Positions 35,353 to 45,017 of a stretch of 64,000 nucleotides of DNA are shown here, one piece after another. Position numbers and translations under genes: made by a program. Where the stretch lies: contig CAZIXE010000004.1 of NCBI GenBank assembly GCA_964543235.1, positions 36,568 to 100,567 of the forward strand. The letters are read 5' to 3'. Within the stretch, counting starts at the first letter, position 1, and the number at the start of each line of letters is the position of its first letter. The notes under the pieces are model-generated. The model worked only from the letters and a program-made list of their open reading frames with translations. It ran no database searches and was not told where the DNA came from. This DNA comes from JANMMJ01 sp964543235 (GTDB lineage Bacteria > Pseudomonadota > Alphaproteobacteria > Rhizobiales > Aestuariivirgaceae).

Positions 35353-36753
35353 ATGACGATGCAGTGGACCCCTGACAGCTGGCGCAAACTTCCGATTGTC
35401 CAGGTTCCTGATTATGACGACCCGGAAAAACTCGCCAAGGTTGAGCAGCGCCTGAAGGGCTTTCCGCCACTGGTCTTCGCCGGCGAGGCGAGAAAGCTCA
35501 AGCGCAAGCTCGCCAAAGTGGCGGAAGGCAAGGGTTTCCTGCTGCAGGGCGGCGACTGTGCCGAAAGCTTCGCCGAGCATTCCGCCGACAACATACGCGA
35601 CTTCTTCCGCGTTTTCCTGCAGATGGCGGTGGTCCTGACCTTCGCCGGCGGCCAGCCGGTGGTGAAAGTCGGCCGCATTGCCGGCCAGTTTGCCAAGCCG
35701 CGCTCCGCACCCATGGAAAAACAGGGCGAGGTGGAATTGCCGATCTACCGGGGTGATATCGTTAATGATTCAGCCTTTACGCCGGAGGCACGCAAGCCCG
35801 ATGCCGAGCGCCAGATCATGGCCTACCGGCAGTCGGCAGCGACCCTCAACCTGCTCCGTGCCTTCGCCCAGGGTGGCTATGCCAACCTCGAGCATGTCCA
35901 CAAATGGACCCTCGGTTTCCTCAAGGACTCGCCCGCCTGGGCCCGTTACGAGGAGTTGGCGAACCGCATTTCCGAGGCGCTCGGCTTCATGCGCGCCTGC
36001 GGCATCAATGCCGATACCGCTCCGCAACTGCGCCAGACCGACTTCTTCACCAGCCATGAGGCACTGCTGCTCGGCTATGAGGAGGCGCTGACCCGCGTCG
36101 ATTCGACCTCGGGTGATTGGTATGCGACCTCCGGCCACATGCTGTGGATCGGCGATCGCACCCGCCAGCCCGACCATGCCCATGTTGAGTTCTGCCGCGG
36201 TATCAAGAACCCGATCGGGCTCAAATGCGGGCCGACGCTGGCTCCGGACGAACTGATCCGCCTCATCGACCTCATCAATCCCGACAATGAAGCGGGACGG
36301 CTGACGCTGATCGCGCGCTTCGGCGCCGACAGGGTGGAGAAACACCTGCCTGATCTCATCCGTGCGGTGAAGCGCGAGGGCAGGGTCGTGGTCTGGTCCT
36401 GCGATCCCATGCACGGCAATACCATCAAGGCCACTTCGGGCTACAAGACGAGACCGTTCGATGCCATTATGTCGGAGGTGCGCCGTTTCATGGCCATCCA
36501 CCAGGCCGAGGGCACCCATGCCGGCGGCATCCATGTCGAGATGACCGGCAAGGACGTGACCGAATGCACCGGCGGCTTGCGTGCCCTGTCGGACGAGGAT
36601 CTCAACGATCGCTACCACACCTTCTGCGATCCCCGGCTCAACGCCGCCCAGGCCCTCGAACTCGCCTTCCTGGTGGCCGAGGAGCTGAAGAAGGAACAGG
36701 CGTTGAGACCCCGCAAGTATGAAGACGAGGACTCGGCCGAGGCGGCGGAATAG
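35353..36753 (+). CDS. aroG: 3-deoxy-7-phosphoheptulonate synthase, class II (DAHP synthase)
   Basis: This 466-residue enzyme condenses phosphoenolpyruvate and erythrose 4-phosphate, the first step towards aromatic amino acids. It is the plant-like class II form. ATG 35353 is chosen because the protein then begins [19 protein letters not shown], as in relatives, and GGAG lies 8 nt upstream; the longer open frame has no family match. Signature blocks are [48 protein letters not shown] and [15 protein letters not shown]. No regulatory domain is fused. The class II form is the common one in alphaproteobacteria. Confidence 0.93.
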   Translation: MTMQWTPDSWRKLPIVQVPDYDDPEKLAKVEQRLKGFPPLVFAGEARKLKRKLAKVAEGKGFLLQGGDCAESFAEHSADNIRDFFRVFLQMAVVLTFAGGQPVVKVGRIAGQFAKPRSAPMEKQGEVELPIYRGDIVNDSAFTPEARKPDAERQIMAYRQSAATLNLLRAFAQGGYANLEHVHKWTLGFLKDSPAWARYEELANRISEALGFMRACGINADTAPQLRQTDFFTSHEALLLGYEEALTRVDSTSGDWYATSGHMLWIGDRTRQPDHAHVEFCRGIKNPIGLKCGPTLAPDELIRLIDLINPDNEAGRLTLIARFGADRVEKHLPDLIRAVKREGRVVVWSCDPMHGNTIKATSGYKTRPFDAIMSEVRRFMAIHQAEGTHAGGIHVEMTGKDVTECTGGLRALSDEDLNDRYHTFCDPRLNAAQALELAFLVAEELKKEQALRPRKYEDEDSAEAAE

Positions 36754-36771
36754 CTCGAGACCCGGCGGCCC

Positions 36772-37674
36772 TCACGGCGCCGCCTGGAAGGGCTCCGGAT
36801 CGGCCTTCGGGTTGCTCCGGATTTCCATGGCTATGTGGCCGAACAGGGCTGCGAGGACCACCGCCCCGCCGAGCAGGGTCTGCAGCGGCGGCGTTTCGCT
36901 GAGAAGCAGCCAGACCCACAATGGTGTCAGCGGTACCTCCAGGGCCGCGAGCAGGGTCGCCTCTGCGGCCGGAATGCGGCGCGAGCCGAACGTGTAGAGA
37001 GCAAGTCCGGCTGCATTCTGCAACACGCCGAACAGGGCCGTGAGTCCCAGATCCCGCGCTGATATGGCAAGCGGTGCGGCAAACCACCAGCAGGCGAAGG
37101 AGCAGAGCCACGCCGAGGCTCCCATCGCCGGCAGCATCGGAACGTCGCGATGCCGCCGCATGATCACGGTGAAGCTCGCCATCGACAGCGTCATCAGCAT
37201 GGCCAGCGCCTTGCCGAACAGATGGCCACCTTCGTTGCTCCCCCACAGCATGATCCCCACGCCGGTTAGCGCCAGTGCACTGGCCACCAGCGTGGAGGCG
37301 CTCGGCCGCTCGCCGATGAACAGAAAGGCGATTCCGGCCGTGACAAAGGGCACCGTCGCGTAGATGACCATGGCATCGGCTACCGTGGCATAGCGGAGCG
37401 CGCCGATACCGGTAATCATGCCGGAGGCCGAAAGCAGCGCCACCGCCAGAGCCGGCCAACGCAGGCCCTTGAGCGCTGCCGCGATGCGGCCACGCTCAAC
37501 CGCGGCAAAGAGCAGCATGATGGCGGCGCCCGAAAACAATCCGCGCCAGAACAGCAGCGTCATCAGGTCCGCGGCGATGAGCCGCGTGAACAGGCCGGCG
37601 GACGACCACGCCAGGGCCGCTCCGGCGACCAGTGCGAGACCCAGCCGGTGCTGCGCGAGGCCGTCGCTGCTCAT
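36772..37674 (-). CDS. EamA-family (DMT) transporter
   Basis: The 300-residue protein has about ten transmembrane helices built as two EamA repeats, the first starting near AGAALAWSSAGLFTRLIAADL and the second near GKALAMLMTLSMASFTVIMRRHR. SRRIPAAEATLLAALEVPLTPLW is a typical C-terminal EamA block. These carriers export or import small metabolites; the substrate is unknown. Its ATG overlaps the stop of the upstream EamA gene by 4 nt. The two products are only distantly alike and could act as a pair, though single-gene EamA carriers are the norm. Confidence 0.85.
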   Translation of the reverse strand: MSSDGLAQHRLGLALVAGAALAWSSAGLFTRLIAADLMTLLFWRGLFSGAAIMLLFAAVERGRIAAALKGLRWPALAVALLSASGMITGIGALRYATVADAMVIYATVPFVTAGIAFLFIGERPSASTLVASALALTGVGIMLWGSNEGGHLFGKALAMLMTLSMASFTVIMRRHRDVPMLPAMGASAWLCSFACWWFAAPLAISARDLGLTALFGVLQNAAGLALYTFGSRRIPAAEATLLAALEVPLTPLWVWLLLSETPPLQTLLGGAVVLAALFGHIAMEIRSNPKADPEPFQAAP

Positions 37675-38525
37675 GTCTTGCGGGCCTGGAAGAGATTGAG
37701 CGTGTTGGCGGCAAGAATGAGCGCCGCTCCTGCCGCCGTCGCGAGATCGATCGCCTCGGTGTAGACGAGCCAGCCGAGCACGGCGGATAGCGGCACGCGC
37801 AGGAAGTCCATCGGCATCACCACCGATGCTTCCGCGAGCGAGATGGCCCGCGACAGGCAGTAGTGCGAGAACGTGCCGGCAATGCCGAGCACCACCACCC
37901 ATTTCCAGTTTTGCGCCTCCGGCCATTCCCAGACGAGATAGGCCGGCGCTGCCCCGATCACCGACTGGATGGCGAACATCATGAAGATGACCGTGAGCGC
38001 GCTGTCGCTCCTGGTGATGTATTTGGTGAGGGTGACCGTGACCGAGAATCCGAGTGCCGCCGAAATGGCCCAGAGGTGGCCCGTATCCAGCGCGCTGCCA
38101 CCCGGCCTGACGATGGTGATGATGCCGGCGAAGCCGAGGGCGATGGCAATGATCTTGGCAGTGGAGAGCCGCTCTCCCAGAAAGGCAGCCGCAAGCAGCG
38201 CCACCCAGATGGGCAGCGTGAACTCGATGGCGATCACCTGCGCCAGAGGAATCAGGACGAGTGCCGAGAACCAGGCATACTGCGCGGCATAATGCACCAG
38301 GTTGCGCGCGACATGCAGCGGGAAGCGGCCGAACCGTGCCGCCACATCGCCCTGCCACAGGACGATCGGAGCCAGTACAGCCGTGGCGAAGAGACTGCGG
38401 AACATCATCAGCACGAAGACGGGAACGTCCTGGCCAAGTTCCCGGCCGGCAACCGTCATGCCGAGCGTGGCCGTGAGCCATCCCGCCATCCATAGAGCTG
38501 CCCGTCCGACTGCCTGTCCCGCCAC
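37671..38525 (-). CDS. EamA-family (DMT) transporter
   Basis: The 284-residue inner-membrane protein has about ten hydrophobic helices in two EamA repeats, for example near FRSLFATAVLAPIVLWQGDV and in ISLAEASVVMPMDFLRVPLSAVLGWLVYTE. The start is a GTG at 38525; an in-frame ATG at 38489 (MAGWLTATLGM) is a reasonable alternative. The substrate is unknown. It overlaps the following EamA gene by ATGA, so both should be made from one message. The 251-nt gap to cysS contains an AT-rich patch near 38685-38705 that may hold divergent promoters, but no convincing pair of hexamers. Confidence 0.84.
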   Translation of the reverse strand: MAGQAVGRAALWMAGWLTATLGMTVAGRELGQDVPVFVLMMFRSLFATAVLAPIVLWQGDVAARFGRFPLHVARNLVHYAAQYAWFSALVLIPLAQVIAIEFTLPIWVALLAAAFLGERLSTAKIIAIALGFAGIITIVRPGGSALDTGHLWAISAALGFSVTVTLTKYITRSDSALTVIFMMFAIQSVIGAAPAYLVWEWPEAQNWKWVVVLGIAGTFSHYCLSRAISLAEASVVMPMDFLRVPLSAVLGWLVYTEAIDLATAAGAALILAANTLNLFQARKT

Positions 38526-38776
38526 GCCCGAACCCCGAAGCCGGCCGGCACCTTAGGGGTCTGTTCACCGCCTGGCAAAACCCGTTGCATCAGGTCAGCC
38601 ATGCATCTTGACGGCAAGCAGCGCTTCCGCCATGGTGCCGCGCCATGACGAAAGCCCCACCCCGCGCCGTTAACATTTGCGGCATTATTATCGGTAGCTA
38701 GCAAACCACGCTGGCAGGGCGCCGCTTGACCTCAACATCACCTCGAAGCGCACCCGGGCCGGCAAGGCCAGGATGA

Positions 38777-40105
38777 ATGACACTGAGGCTCTACAACACG
38801 CTGACCCGCACCAAGGAGGACTTTGTTCCCCTCGATGCCACGAACGTGCGCATGTATGTGTGCGGGCCGACCGTCTATGACTATGCCCATATCGGCAATG
38901 CCCGCCCGGTCATCGTCTTTGACGTGCTCTTCCGGCTGCTGCGGCACCTTTACGGGCCGGACCAGGTCACCTATGTCCGCAACATCACCGACATCGATGA
39001 CAAGATCAATGTCAGGGCCCGCGAGGAAGGCGTCAGCATCCGCGAGCTGACGGAACGAACCGGCCGGCAGTTCCATGAGGACATTGCAGCCCTCGGGGTG
39101 CTTCCGCCGACCTACGAGCCGCGCGCCACCGAGTCGATCCCGGAGATGATTGCCCTGATCGAACGGCTGATCGCCTCGGGCCATGCCTATGTGGCCGAGG
39201 GGCATGTTCTCTTCAGCGTGCCGTCGATGAAGGATTACGGCGAGCTGTCGCGCCGCCCGCTCGACGAGATGATTGCCGGCGCCCGCGTCGATGTCGCACC
39301 CTACAAGCGCGATCCCATGGATTTCGTGCTCTGGAAACCCTCCGATGCCGAGACCCCGGGTTGGGACAGCCCGTGGGGCAGGGGCCGCCCCGGCTGGCAC
39401 ATCGAATGCTCGGCCATGAGCTGGAAGCATCTGGGCGAGGTCTTCGACATCCATGGCGGCGGCATCGACCTGATTTTTCCCCATCACGAGAACGAGATCG
39501 CCCAGACGCGCTGCGCCTTCGGTCACAAGATCATGGCCAGGACCTGGATGCACAACGGTTTCCTGCAGGTCGAGGGTCAGAAGATGGCCAAGAGCCTGGG
39601 GAATTTCGTGACCATCCATGACCTGTTGAAGGACTGGCCGGGAGAGGTGCTGCGCTTCAACATGCTTCGCACCCATTACCGCCAGCCGATCGACTGGACC
39701 GTGAAAGGTCTTGAGGAGAGCTGGACGACTCTCGAAGGATTCTACAACAATGCCGGCGCCCGCAATGCCGAAACCGAGGAGATCGCCCCCGAAGTCCTGG
39801 AACCGCTCCTGGATGACTTGAACACGCCAAAGGCAATTGCCGCGTTGCATCAACTGGACCGTCCTGGTGTTCAGCGCCGGCTGGGCAACACCTTGCTGGC
39901 CCTCGGTTTCAAGGGCGACATCGCCCCGCGCGCGGCGGCTTTCGTCGATACGCACCGGGTGATTGAAATGATTGACCGGCGCCTCGCCGCGCGCCGGGCG
40001 AAGAACTGGCCGGAAAGCGACCGCATCCGCGATGAGCTGGCGGCCATGGGCGTGGCGATCAAGGACAACAAGGACGGAACCACCAGCTGGGAGGTCAGGC
40101 GCTGA
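38777..40105 (+). CDS. cysS: Cysteinyl-tRNA synthetase
   Basis: This 442-residue class I enzyme charges tRNA-Cys. Zinc ligands sit in [29 protein letters not shown] and [16 protein letters not shown]. The HIGH motif reads AHIGNAR and the KMSKS loop reads KMAKSLGN, a common variant. The C-terminal DALR-like domain is short, giving a length slightly below the usual 460. The stop codon shares its last base with the ATG of the next small gene (TGATG), indicating translational coupling within an operon that continues into citramalate synthase. Confidence 0.95.
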   Translation: MTLRLYNTLTRTKEDFVPLDATNVRMYVCGPTVYDYAHIGNARPVIVFDVLFRLLRHLYGPDQVTYVRNITDIDDKINVRAREEGVSIRELTERTGRQFHEDIAALGVLPPTYEPRATESIPEMIALIERLIASGHAYVAEGHVLFSVPSMKDYGELSRRPLDEMIAGARVDVAPYKRDPMDFVLWKPSDAETPGWDSPWGRGRPGWHIECSAMSWKHLGEVFDIHGGGIDLIFPHHENEIAQTRCAFGHKIMARTWMHNGFLQVEGQKMAKSLGNFVTIHDLLKDWPGEVLRFNMLRTHYRQPIDWTVKGLEESWTTLEGFYNNAGARNAETEEIAPEVLEPLLDDLNTPKAIAALHQLDRPGVQRRLGNTLLALGFKGDIAPRAAAFVDTHRVIEMIDRRLAARRAKNWPESDRIRDELAAMGVAIKDNKDGTTSWEVRR

Positions 40106-40239
40106 TGGACGAGCAACCGGGAAAGTCCTGGCACGACAGCCTGCCCTTTCCGAAGCACTGGCTGGCCTATGTTGCCCTCAAATTGGCAGTCCTCGCCCTC
40201 GCTGTATGGCTGACGCTTTATCTTTACGGTGTCGTGTGA
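40105..40239 (+). CDS. 44-residue single-pass membrane protein between cysS and cimA
   Basis: This gene is short and easily missed. It begins on the A of the cysS stop (TGATG) and ends with a TGA whose A is the first base of the cimA ATG, so all three genes are linked by 1-nt overlaps. The product has a polar N-terminus ([19 protein letters not shown]) and one transmembrane helix at about 20-43 (AYVALKLAVLALAVWLTLYLY). No family is recognised. The exact overlaps on both sides argue that it is translated; what it does is unknown. Confidence 0.65.
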   Translation: MDEQPGKSWHDSLPFPKHWLAYVALKLAVLALAVWLTLYLYGVV

Positions 40240-41834
40240 TGGCCAAGGAGCGTCTCTATCTCTTCGACACCACGCTGCGCGACGGCCAGCAGACGCCCGG
40301 CATCGACTTCTCCCTCGACGACAAGCTGGTGATCATGGAGATGCTGGACCGTCTCGGCATCGACTATGTCGAGGGTGGCTATCCCGGCGCCAATCCCAAT
40401 GATACTGCCCTCTTTGCCGAAGAGCGGCCCCTCAGGGCGAAGCTCACGGCTTTCGGCATGACCAAGCGTGCCGGCCGTTCCACCGCCAACGATCCGGGGC
40501 TGCAGCAGCTCCTGCAAGCGAAAGCCCGGGCCATCTGCTTCGTGGCCAAGACCTGGGACTACCATGTGCGTGTGGCCCTGGGTTGCAGCAACGCGGAGAA
40601 TCTCGAGTCGATTGCTGAGTCGGTGAAAGCAGCTGTGGCCGCCGGCCGCGAGGCGCTGGTCGACTGCGAGCATTTCTTTGACGGCTACAAGGCCAATCCG
40701 GATTATGCGCTGGCCTGCGCCCGCACCGCCCATGAGAACGGCGCCCGCTGGATCGTGCTGTGCGACACCAATGGCGGCAGCCTCCCCGCCGAAATCGCCG
40801 ACATCGTCCGGGCCGTGTCGAGGGTCGTTCCCGGCGATCATCTCGGCATCCATGCGCATAACGACACGGAACAGGCCGTTGCCAATTCTCTGGCGGCTGT
40901 CGATGCGGGTGTCCGCCACATTCAGGGCACGCTTAACGGCCTGGGTGAACGCTGTGGCAATGCCAATCTGGTGTCGATCATACCGACGCTGCTGCTCAAG
41001 GAACCTTACCGCAGCCGGTTTGAAACGGGCATCTCGGCGACAGCACTGGCTGAGCTCACGCATGTTTCCCGCAACTTCGATGAATTGCTGAACCGCAGCC
41101 CCAATGCCCAGGCCCCCTATGTCGGGAAGAGTGCCTTTGCCACCAAGGCGGGTATCCACGCCTCCGCCATCGTTAAGGAACCACAGACCTATGAACATGT
41201 ACCTCCGGACGCGGTGGGCAACCGGCGTCGCGTGCTGGTGTCCGATCAGGCCGGCAAGTCGAATCTGCTCGCCGAACTGACCCGCATCGGGCTTGCCATC
41301 GACAGGAGCGACAAGCGCCTGGACGGCCTGCTGCGGGAGGTCAAGGAGCGCGAAGCCCAGGGCTATGCCTATGACGGCGCCGATGCCTCGTTCGAGCTTC
41401 TTGCCCGCCGCAAGTTCGGGGAAGTGCCGCATTATTTCGATGTCATCTCCTTCCGCGTCATTGTCGAGGACCGGCACAACGGCAAGGGCCTGCGCGAGAC
41501 GGTGTCCGAGGCCGTCGTCAAGGTGAAAGTGGACGGCGAAACCATGATCAATGCCGGCGAGGGCAATGGCCCGGTGAACGCCCTCGACGTTGCCCTCCGC
41601 AAGGATCTCGGCAAGTTCCAGCCCTACATCGAGGACCTTGAGCTTGTCGACTACAAGGTCCGCATCCTCAATGGCGGTACCGGAGCCACGACCCGGGTGC
41701 TCATCGAGAGCCGCGCCGGCGCTGACCGTTGGTTCACGGTCGGAGTCTCGCCGAACATTGTTGAAGCGTCCTTCGAAGCCCTGTCTGACTCGATTATCTA
41801 TCGCTTGCTCAAACTCGGCATCCCCGCCCCTTGA
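40239..41834 (+). CDS. cimA: Citramalate synthase (isopropylmalate/homocitrate synthase family)
   Basis: The 531-residue enzyme starts at the ATG that shares its A with the preceding small gene's stop; the frame is open further upstream but that overlaps cysS. It shows DTTLRDGQQTPG with the metal-binding Asp, HAHNDTEQAVANSL with the metal His pair, and GLGERCGNANL, all typical of the family. The C-terminal regulatory domain (about 400-520) is present (SFRVIVEDR, GNGPVNALDVALRK). CimA condenses acetyl-CoA and pyruvate into citramalate as a route to isoleucine; the length of about 530 and the overall sequence fit CimA better than LeuA. Confidence 0.88.
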   Translation: MAKERLYLFDTTLRDGQQTPGIDFSLDDKLVIMEMLDRLGIDYVEGGYPGANPNDTALFAEERPLRAKLTAFGMTKRAGRSTANDPGLQQLLQAKARAICFVAKTWDYHVRVALGCSNAENLESIAESVKAAVAAGREALVDCEHFFDGYKANPDYALACARTAHENGARWIVLCDTNGGSLPAEIADIVRAVSRVVPGDHLGIHAHNDTEQAVANSLAAVDAGVRHIQGTLNGLGERCGNANLVSIIPTLLLKEPYRSRFETGISATALAELTHVSRNFDELLNRSPNAQAPYVGKSAFATKAGIHASAIVKEPQTYEHVPPDAVGNRRRVLVSDQAGKSNLLAELTRIGLAIDRSDKRLDGLLREVKEREAQGYAYDGADASFELLARRKFGEVPHYFDVISFRVIVEDRHNGKGLRETVSEAVVKVKVDGETMINAGEGNGPVNALDVALRKDLGKFQPYIEDLELVDYKVRILNGGTGATTRVLIESRAGADRWFTVGVSPNIVEASFEALSDSIIYRLLKLGIPAP

Positions 41835-41849
41835 GGGACATGCATTGGC

Positions 41850-41880
41850 GGCATGAACTCCATGCCAGGCTTTCGTTTGT
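41850..41880 (+). terminator. Candidate terminator after cysS-cimA operon
   Basis: GGCATG (41850-41855) and CATGCC (41861-41866) form a 6-bp stem with a 5-nt loop, followed by a T-rich stretch TTTCGTTTGT (41871-41880). It lies 15 nt past the cimA stop and before rarD. Confidence 0.35.
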
Positions 41881-41911
41881 GGCCTCCTGGGGCAGGGGCT
41901 AGAGACGGGCC

Positions 41912-42850
41912 GTGACGATCGCCGAGCCCGCCGCGCCAGCTTCCAGCCTGACCCAGTCCCAGATGGGCGCCTTCTATTGCGTGGCGGCCCATCTTGTCTG
42001 GGGCGGCATGGCCATCTATTTCGGCCTCATCCGTCACGTCTCGCCGCTGGAGATCGCCGTCCATCGCGGCCTCTGGTCTCTGCCCATTGCCGGACTGGTG
42101 ATCTGGTGGCTGGGCCACGGTGCGAGCCTGCGCCGCGCTCTTGGCCAGCCGCGCCTCTTGCTGATCCTCGCCTTTACCAGCGCGCTCATTGTCTTCAACT
42201 GGGGCTTCTATGTCTGGTCAATCGAGGCTGGCCGGACTGTCGAAGCAAGTCTTGGATACTTCATCAATCCGCTCTTCAACGTGGTCGCCGGTTTCCTGTT
42301 TCTGGGCGAGCGCTTCACCAGGGCGCAGACGCTGGCGATCGGCCTTGCCGCGGCGGGCGTACTGATCCAGACGGTCGCAACGGGAGCGGTGCCCTGGCTC
42401 GGCCTCATGCTGGGCGCCACCTTTTGCCTCTATGGTTTCATCCGCAAGACCGTCAATGTCGGTGCCATCGAGGGCTTCTTTATCGAATGCCTGCTGATTG
42501 CCGGGCCGCTGCTTGCCGCTCAGGCCTGGCTCTATGGTCGAGGCGATGCCTTCTTTGGCACCGCGCCCTATGAAACACTGATGCTGATCGGCTGCGGCGG
42601 CATGACGGCGGCCGCTCTGATGCTCTTTGCGGCCGCGATCCGGCGCATCCGCTATTCGACTGCCGGCATGATGCAGTATATCTCGCCCTCGCTCGTCTTC
42701 CTGACCGCCGTCTTCATCTTCCGCGAACCCATGGATGTATGGAAACTGGCGTCCTTCATTGTGATCTGGACAGCGCTCGCGATCTTTACCGTCTCTGCCG
42801 TCCGCGACGACCGCATGCGCCGCGCCGCCCTGGCATCGGCCGCCGCCTAA
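41912..42850 (+). CDS. rarD: RarD-type EamA transporter
   Basis: The 312-residue protein starts at GTG 41912 and has about ten transmembrane helices. GAFYCVAAHLVWGGMAIYF, SPLEIAVHRGLWSLP, NWGFYVWSIEAGRTVEASLGYFINPL and TAGMMQYISPSLVFL are hallmark RarD blocks. RarD was named for chloramphenicol permeability, but the natural substrate is not settled. Its stop overlaps the convergent LOG gene stop by 4 nt (CTAA). Confidence 0.9.
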   Translation: MTIAEPAAPASSLTQSQMGAFYCVAAHLVWGGMAIYFGLIRHVSPLEIAVHRGLWSLPIAGLVIWWLGHGASLRRALGQPRLLLILAFTSALIVFNWGFYVWSIEAGRTVEASLGYFINPLFNVVAGFLFLGERFTRAQTLAIGLAAAGVLIQTVATGAVPWLGLMLGATFCLYGFIRKTVNVGAIEGFFIECLLIAGPLLAAQAWLYGRGDAFFGTAPYETLMLIGCGGMTAAALMLFAAAIRRIRYSTAGMMQYISPSLVFLTAVFIFREPMDVWKLASFIVIWTALAIFTVSAVRDDRMRRAALASAAA

Positions 42851-43446
42851 ACCTTGACGCGCAGCGGATTGAGCATGGGCCGGCCGGCATTCATGGCGGC
42901 GCGGCGTTCGAAAGCGGGCACGATATCCTCAGGACCGTTGACGACATCGAGCGTGAATTCCAGTCCCTCGCGAATGAACTTCTCCTTCCGCATGTGGTCG
43001 ATCAGTGCCAGCAGCGGGTTCCAGTAACCCTCCACGTTGCAGAGAATGATCGGTTTGAAATGGCGTTCGAGCTGCGCCCAGGTGATCATCTCGACGACTT
43101 CCTCCAGCGTGCCGACGCCGCCGGGCAGCGCCACAAATCCATCCGACCTTTCGAACATGGTCATCTTGCGCTCATGCATGTCGTTGGTGACGATGAGCTC
43201 GTTGACGTCGGTCATCATCCGTTCCTTCTGCACCAGGAACTCCGGAATGATGCCGGTGACGAAGCCGCCACCGCGGAGAACTGTCCGCGCGATCTCTCCC
43301 ATGAGCCCATTGCTGCCGCCGCCATAGACGAGTCCGATCCCCGCCCTGACCATCGCCACGCCAAGTGAGTTGGCCGCTGCCAGGTAGCTGGGCGTACGCC
43401 CCGGTCCTGATCCACAATAAACGCACAAATTCCGCGTGGCGGCCAT
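42847..43446 (-). CDS. LOG family protein (cytokinin riboside 5'-monophosphate phosphoribohydrolase type)
   Basis: The 199-residue protein is full length for the LOG/TIGR00730 family. It has YCGSGPG near the N-terminus, GLVYGGGSNGLMGEIA, and the signature PGGVGTLEEVVEMITW. Enzymes of this family cleave the ribose phosphate from AMP-like nucleotides, releasing the base; in plants this activates cytokinins. In bacteria a nucleotide salvage or detoxification role is likely, and cytokinin production by plant-associated relatives is possible. It diverges from the LysM gene, and its stop overlaps that of rarD by 4 nt. Confidence 0.88.
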   Translation of the reverse strand: MAATRNLCVYCGSGPGRTPSYLAAANSLGVAMVRAGIGLVYGGGSNGLMGEIARTVLRGGGFVTGIIPEFLVQKERMMTDVNELIVTNDMHERKMTMFERSDGFVALPGGVGTLEEVVEMITWAQLERHFKPIILCNVEGYWNPLLALIDHMRKEKFIREGLEFTLDVVNGPEDIVPAFERRAAMNAGRPMLNPLRVKV

Positions 43447-43571
43447 CAGCTGAGAACCTCCGGATAATTGCTAATCTTGATGATGCGGACTATTTAAGCC
43501 TCGAGGCCCGGATTCGTGAAAGGAAACTTGCGATATCGTTAGCCTTGCCATAAGGGAAAGTTCAGGGGCGA

Positions 43572-44990
43572 ATGGAACAAAGCAACCGGGCTCTCAAAGT
43601 CTTTAGCGGCCTTGCGGCTGTCACTGCCATGCTGCTGGGCGCTGCAACTTACGACCGTTGGTGGCCCGCATCGACGCAGGACCAGAATCCCGCTCCCGAA
43701 GTCGTTGCCGTCACTGTAGTTCCGGACCAGCAGCAGTCCGAAGCTCCGGCGCAGCAGCCCGCCGCCGAAACCGCGGCGCCACCGCAGGAGAATGCCCCGG
43801 CCCCGCCGCCTGCCACCGCTGACCAGCTTCCGGCCACGCCGGAGGTACCGGCCGCTGCGGAAGAGACCGCGAGGGCACCTCAGTTTGATACCGTGCGTGT
43901 TGAGCCATCCGGCGAAGCAATCATGGCCGGCACGGCCGAGCCGGGATCCGAGGTGACGGTCAAGCTCAATGGCGAGGTCGTCGGCAGGGGCGTTGCCAAC
44001 GCCGATGGTGCTTGGGTTGTTGTTCCCGAGAAGCCGCTGGCACCCGGCACCGGCGAACTCTCCGTCGAGCAGAAGGCTCCCGGCACCACGGGGGTGACCG
44101 CCTCCGAACAGACGGTCGCGGTGGCTGTGCCCGAGCCGCAGTCCGGCGGCCAGCCCATGGTCGCCCTGCTCGAACCCGATGCCCCGACCAAGGTGTTGCA
44201 GACACCGGGTACCGAGACCGTTGTCGGAAAGACCGAGCCGCCGGCCGCAGTGGCGCCTGAAGCAGCCGCGGCGCCGGATGCGGCGGCTCCAGGCGTCGCC
44301 GCTGAACCGCCGGCCGCCATTGAACCATCCGCTCCGCAGCCGGCCCCTGCACCGGCGCCGGCCGTGGCGCCATTGCCCGGGATGAAGGTTGCCCTCGACA
44401 GTGTGGATTACAACGATCGCGGCGATATCGTGTTTTCGGGCCGTGCCGGCGCCGGCTCCAACGTTCGCATTTATGTTGACAACAGGCGGGTGGGCGACGC
44501 CCTGAGCGGTGCTGACGGCATATGGAGCTGGACCGGCCGCACCGAGATCGCCCCCGGCGGTCACGCATTGCGTATCGATCAGATCGACGCCGCTGGAAAG
44601 GTAATCGGCCGCATTGAACTGCCCTTCATGCGCGAAGAGCCCGAGCGGGTCGTGGCCCTGGCCCAACCCAAGCCGGCAGAAACAGCCCCGGCCGTTGCGC
44701 CGCCGCCGGCGCCTCCGGCCCAGGTCGCCGCCATCGAGCCGCAGCCGCCGCACAACGGCAAGATCGTCATCCAGCCGGGCAACAATCTTTGGAAGCTCTC
44801 TCGGGTGATCTATGGTCGCGGCAAGCACTATACCGTGATCTATCAGGCCAACCGTGATCAGATCCGCAATCCCAACCTCATCTATCCCGGGCAGATCTTC
44901 ACCACACCTGATGCCAGTCCGCCGGAGCAGATCGACCCCAGGCGCAAGCAGCCGCTGACACCCGAAGAGGGTGGCGCGCCGCTCGACTGA
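43572..44990 (+). CDS. LysM-domain cell-envelope protein with Ig-like repeats
   Basis: The 472-residue protein has an N-terminal membrane anchor or signal helix (about 10-25), an Ala/Pro/Gln/Glu-rich linker (about 38-95), and two Ig-like beta domains, near 100-165 (PSGEAIMAGTAEPGSEVTVK) and 275-350 (DSVDYNDRGDIVFSGRAGAG). A second Ala/Pro-rich linker leads to a LysM domain at about 397-445 (VIQPGNNLWKLSRVIYG to NLIYPGQIFTTP), which binds peptidoglycan glycan strands. It is thus likely a periplasmic wall-binding protein. This architecture is common in alphaproteobacteria with no fixed function. Its expression may start near 43525-43550, where TTGCGA and TAAGGG are 17 nt apart. Confidence 0.87.
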   Translation: MEQSNRALKVFSGLAAVTAMLLGAATYDRWWPASTQDQNPAPEVVAVTVVPDQQQSEAPAQQPAAETAAPPQENAPAPPPATADQLPATPEVPAAAEETARAPQFDTVRVEPSGEAIMAGTAEPGSEVTVKLNGEVVGRGVANADGAWVVVPEKPLAPGTGELSVEQKAPGTTGVTASEQTVAVAVPEPQSGGQPMVALLEPDAPTKVLQTPGTETVVGKTEPPAAVAPEAAAAPDAAAPGVAAEPPAAIEPSAPQPAPAPAPAVAPLPGMKVALDSVDYNDRGDIVFSGRAGAGSNVRIYVDNRRVGDALSGADGIWSWTGRTEIAPGGHALRIDQIDAAGKVIGRIELPFMREEPERVVALAQPKPAETAPAVAPPPAPPAQVAAIEPQPPHNGKIVIQPGNNLWKLSRVIYGRGKHYTVIYQANRDQIRNPNLIYPGQIFTTPDASPPEQIDPRRKQPLTPEEGGAPLD

Positions 44991-45017
44991 ACGCACGAAC
45001 GGGAACCGTCGAGGCCG

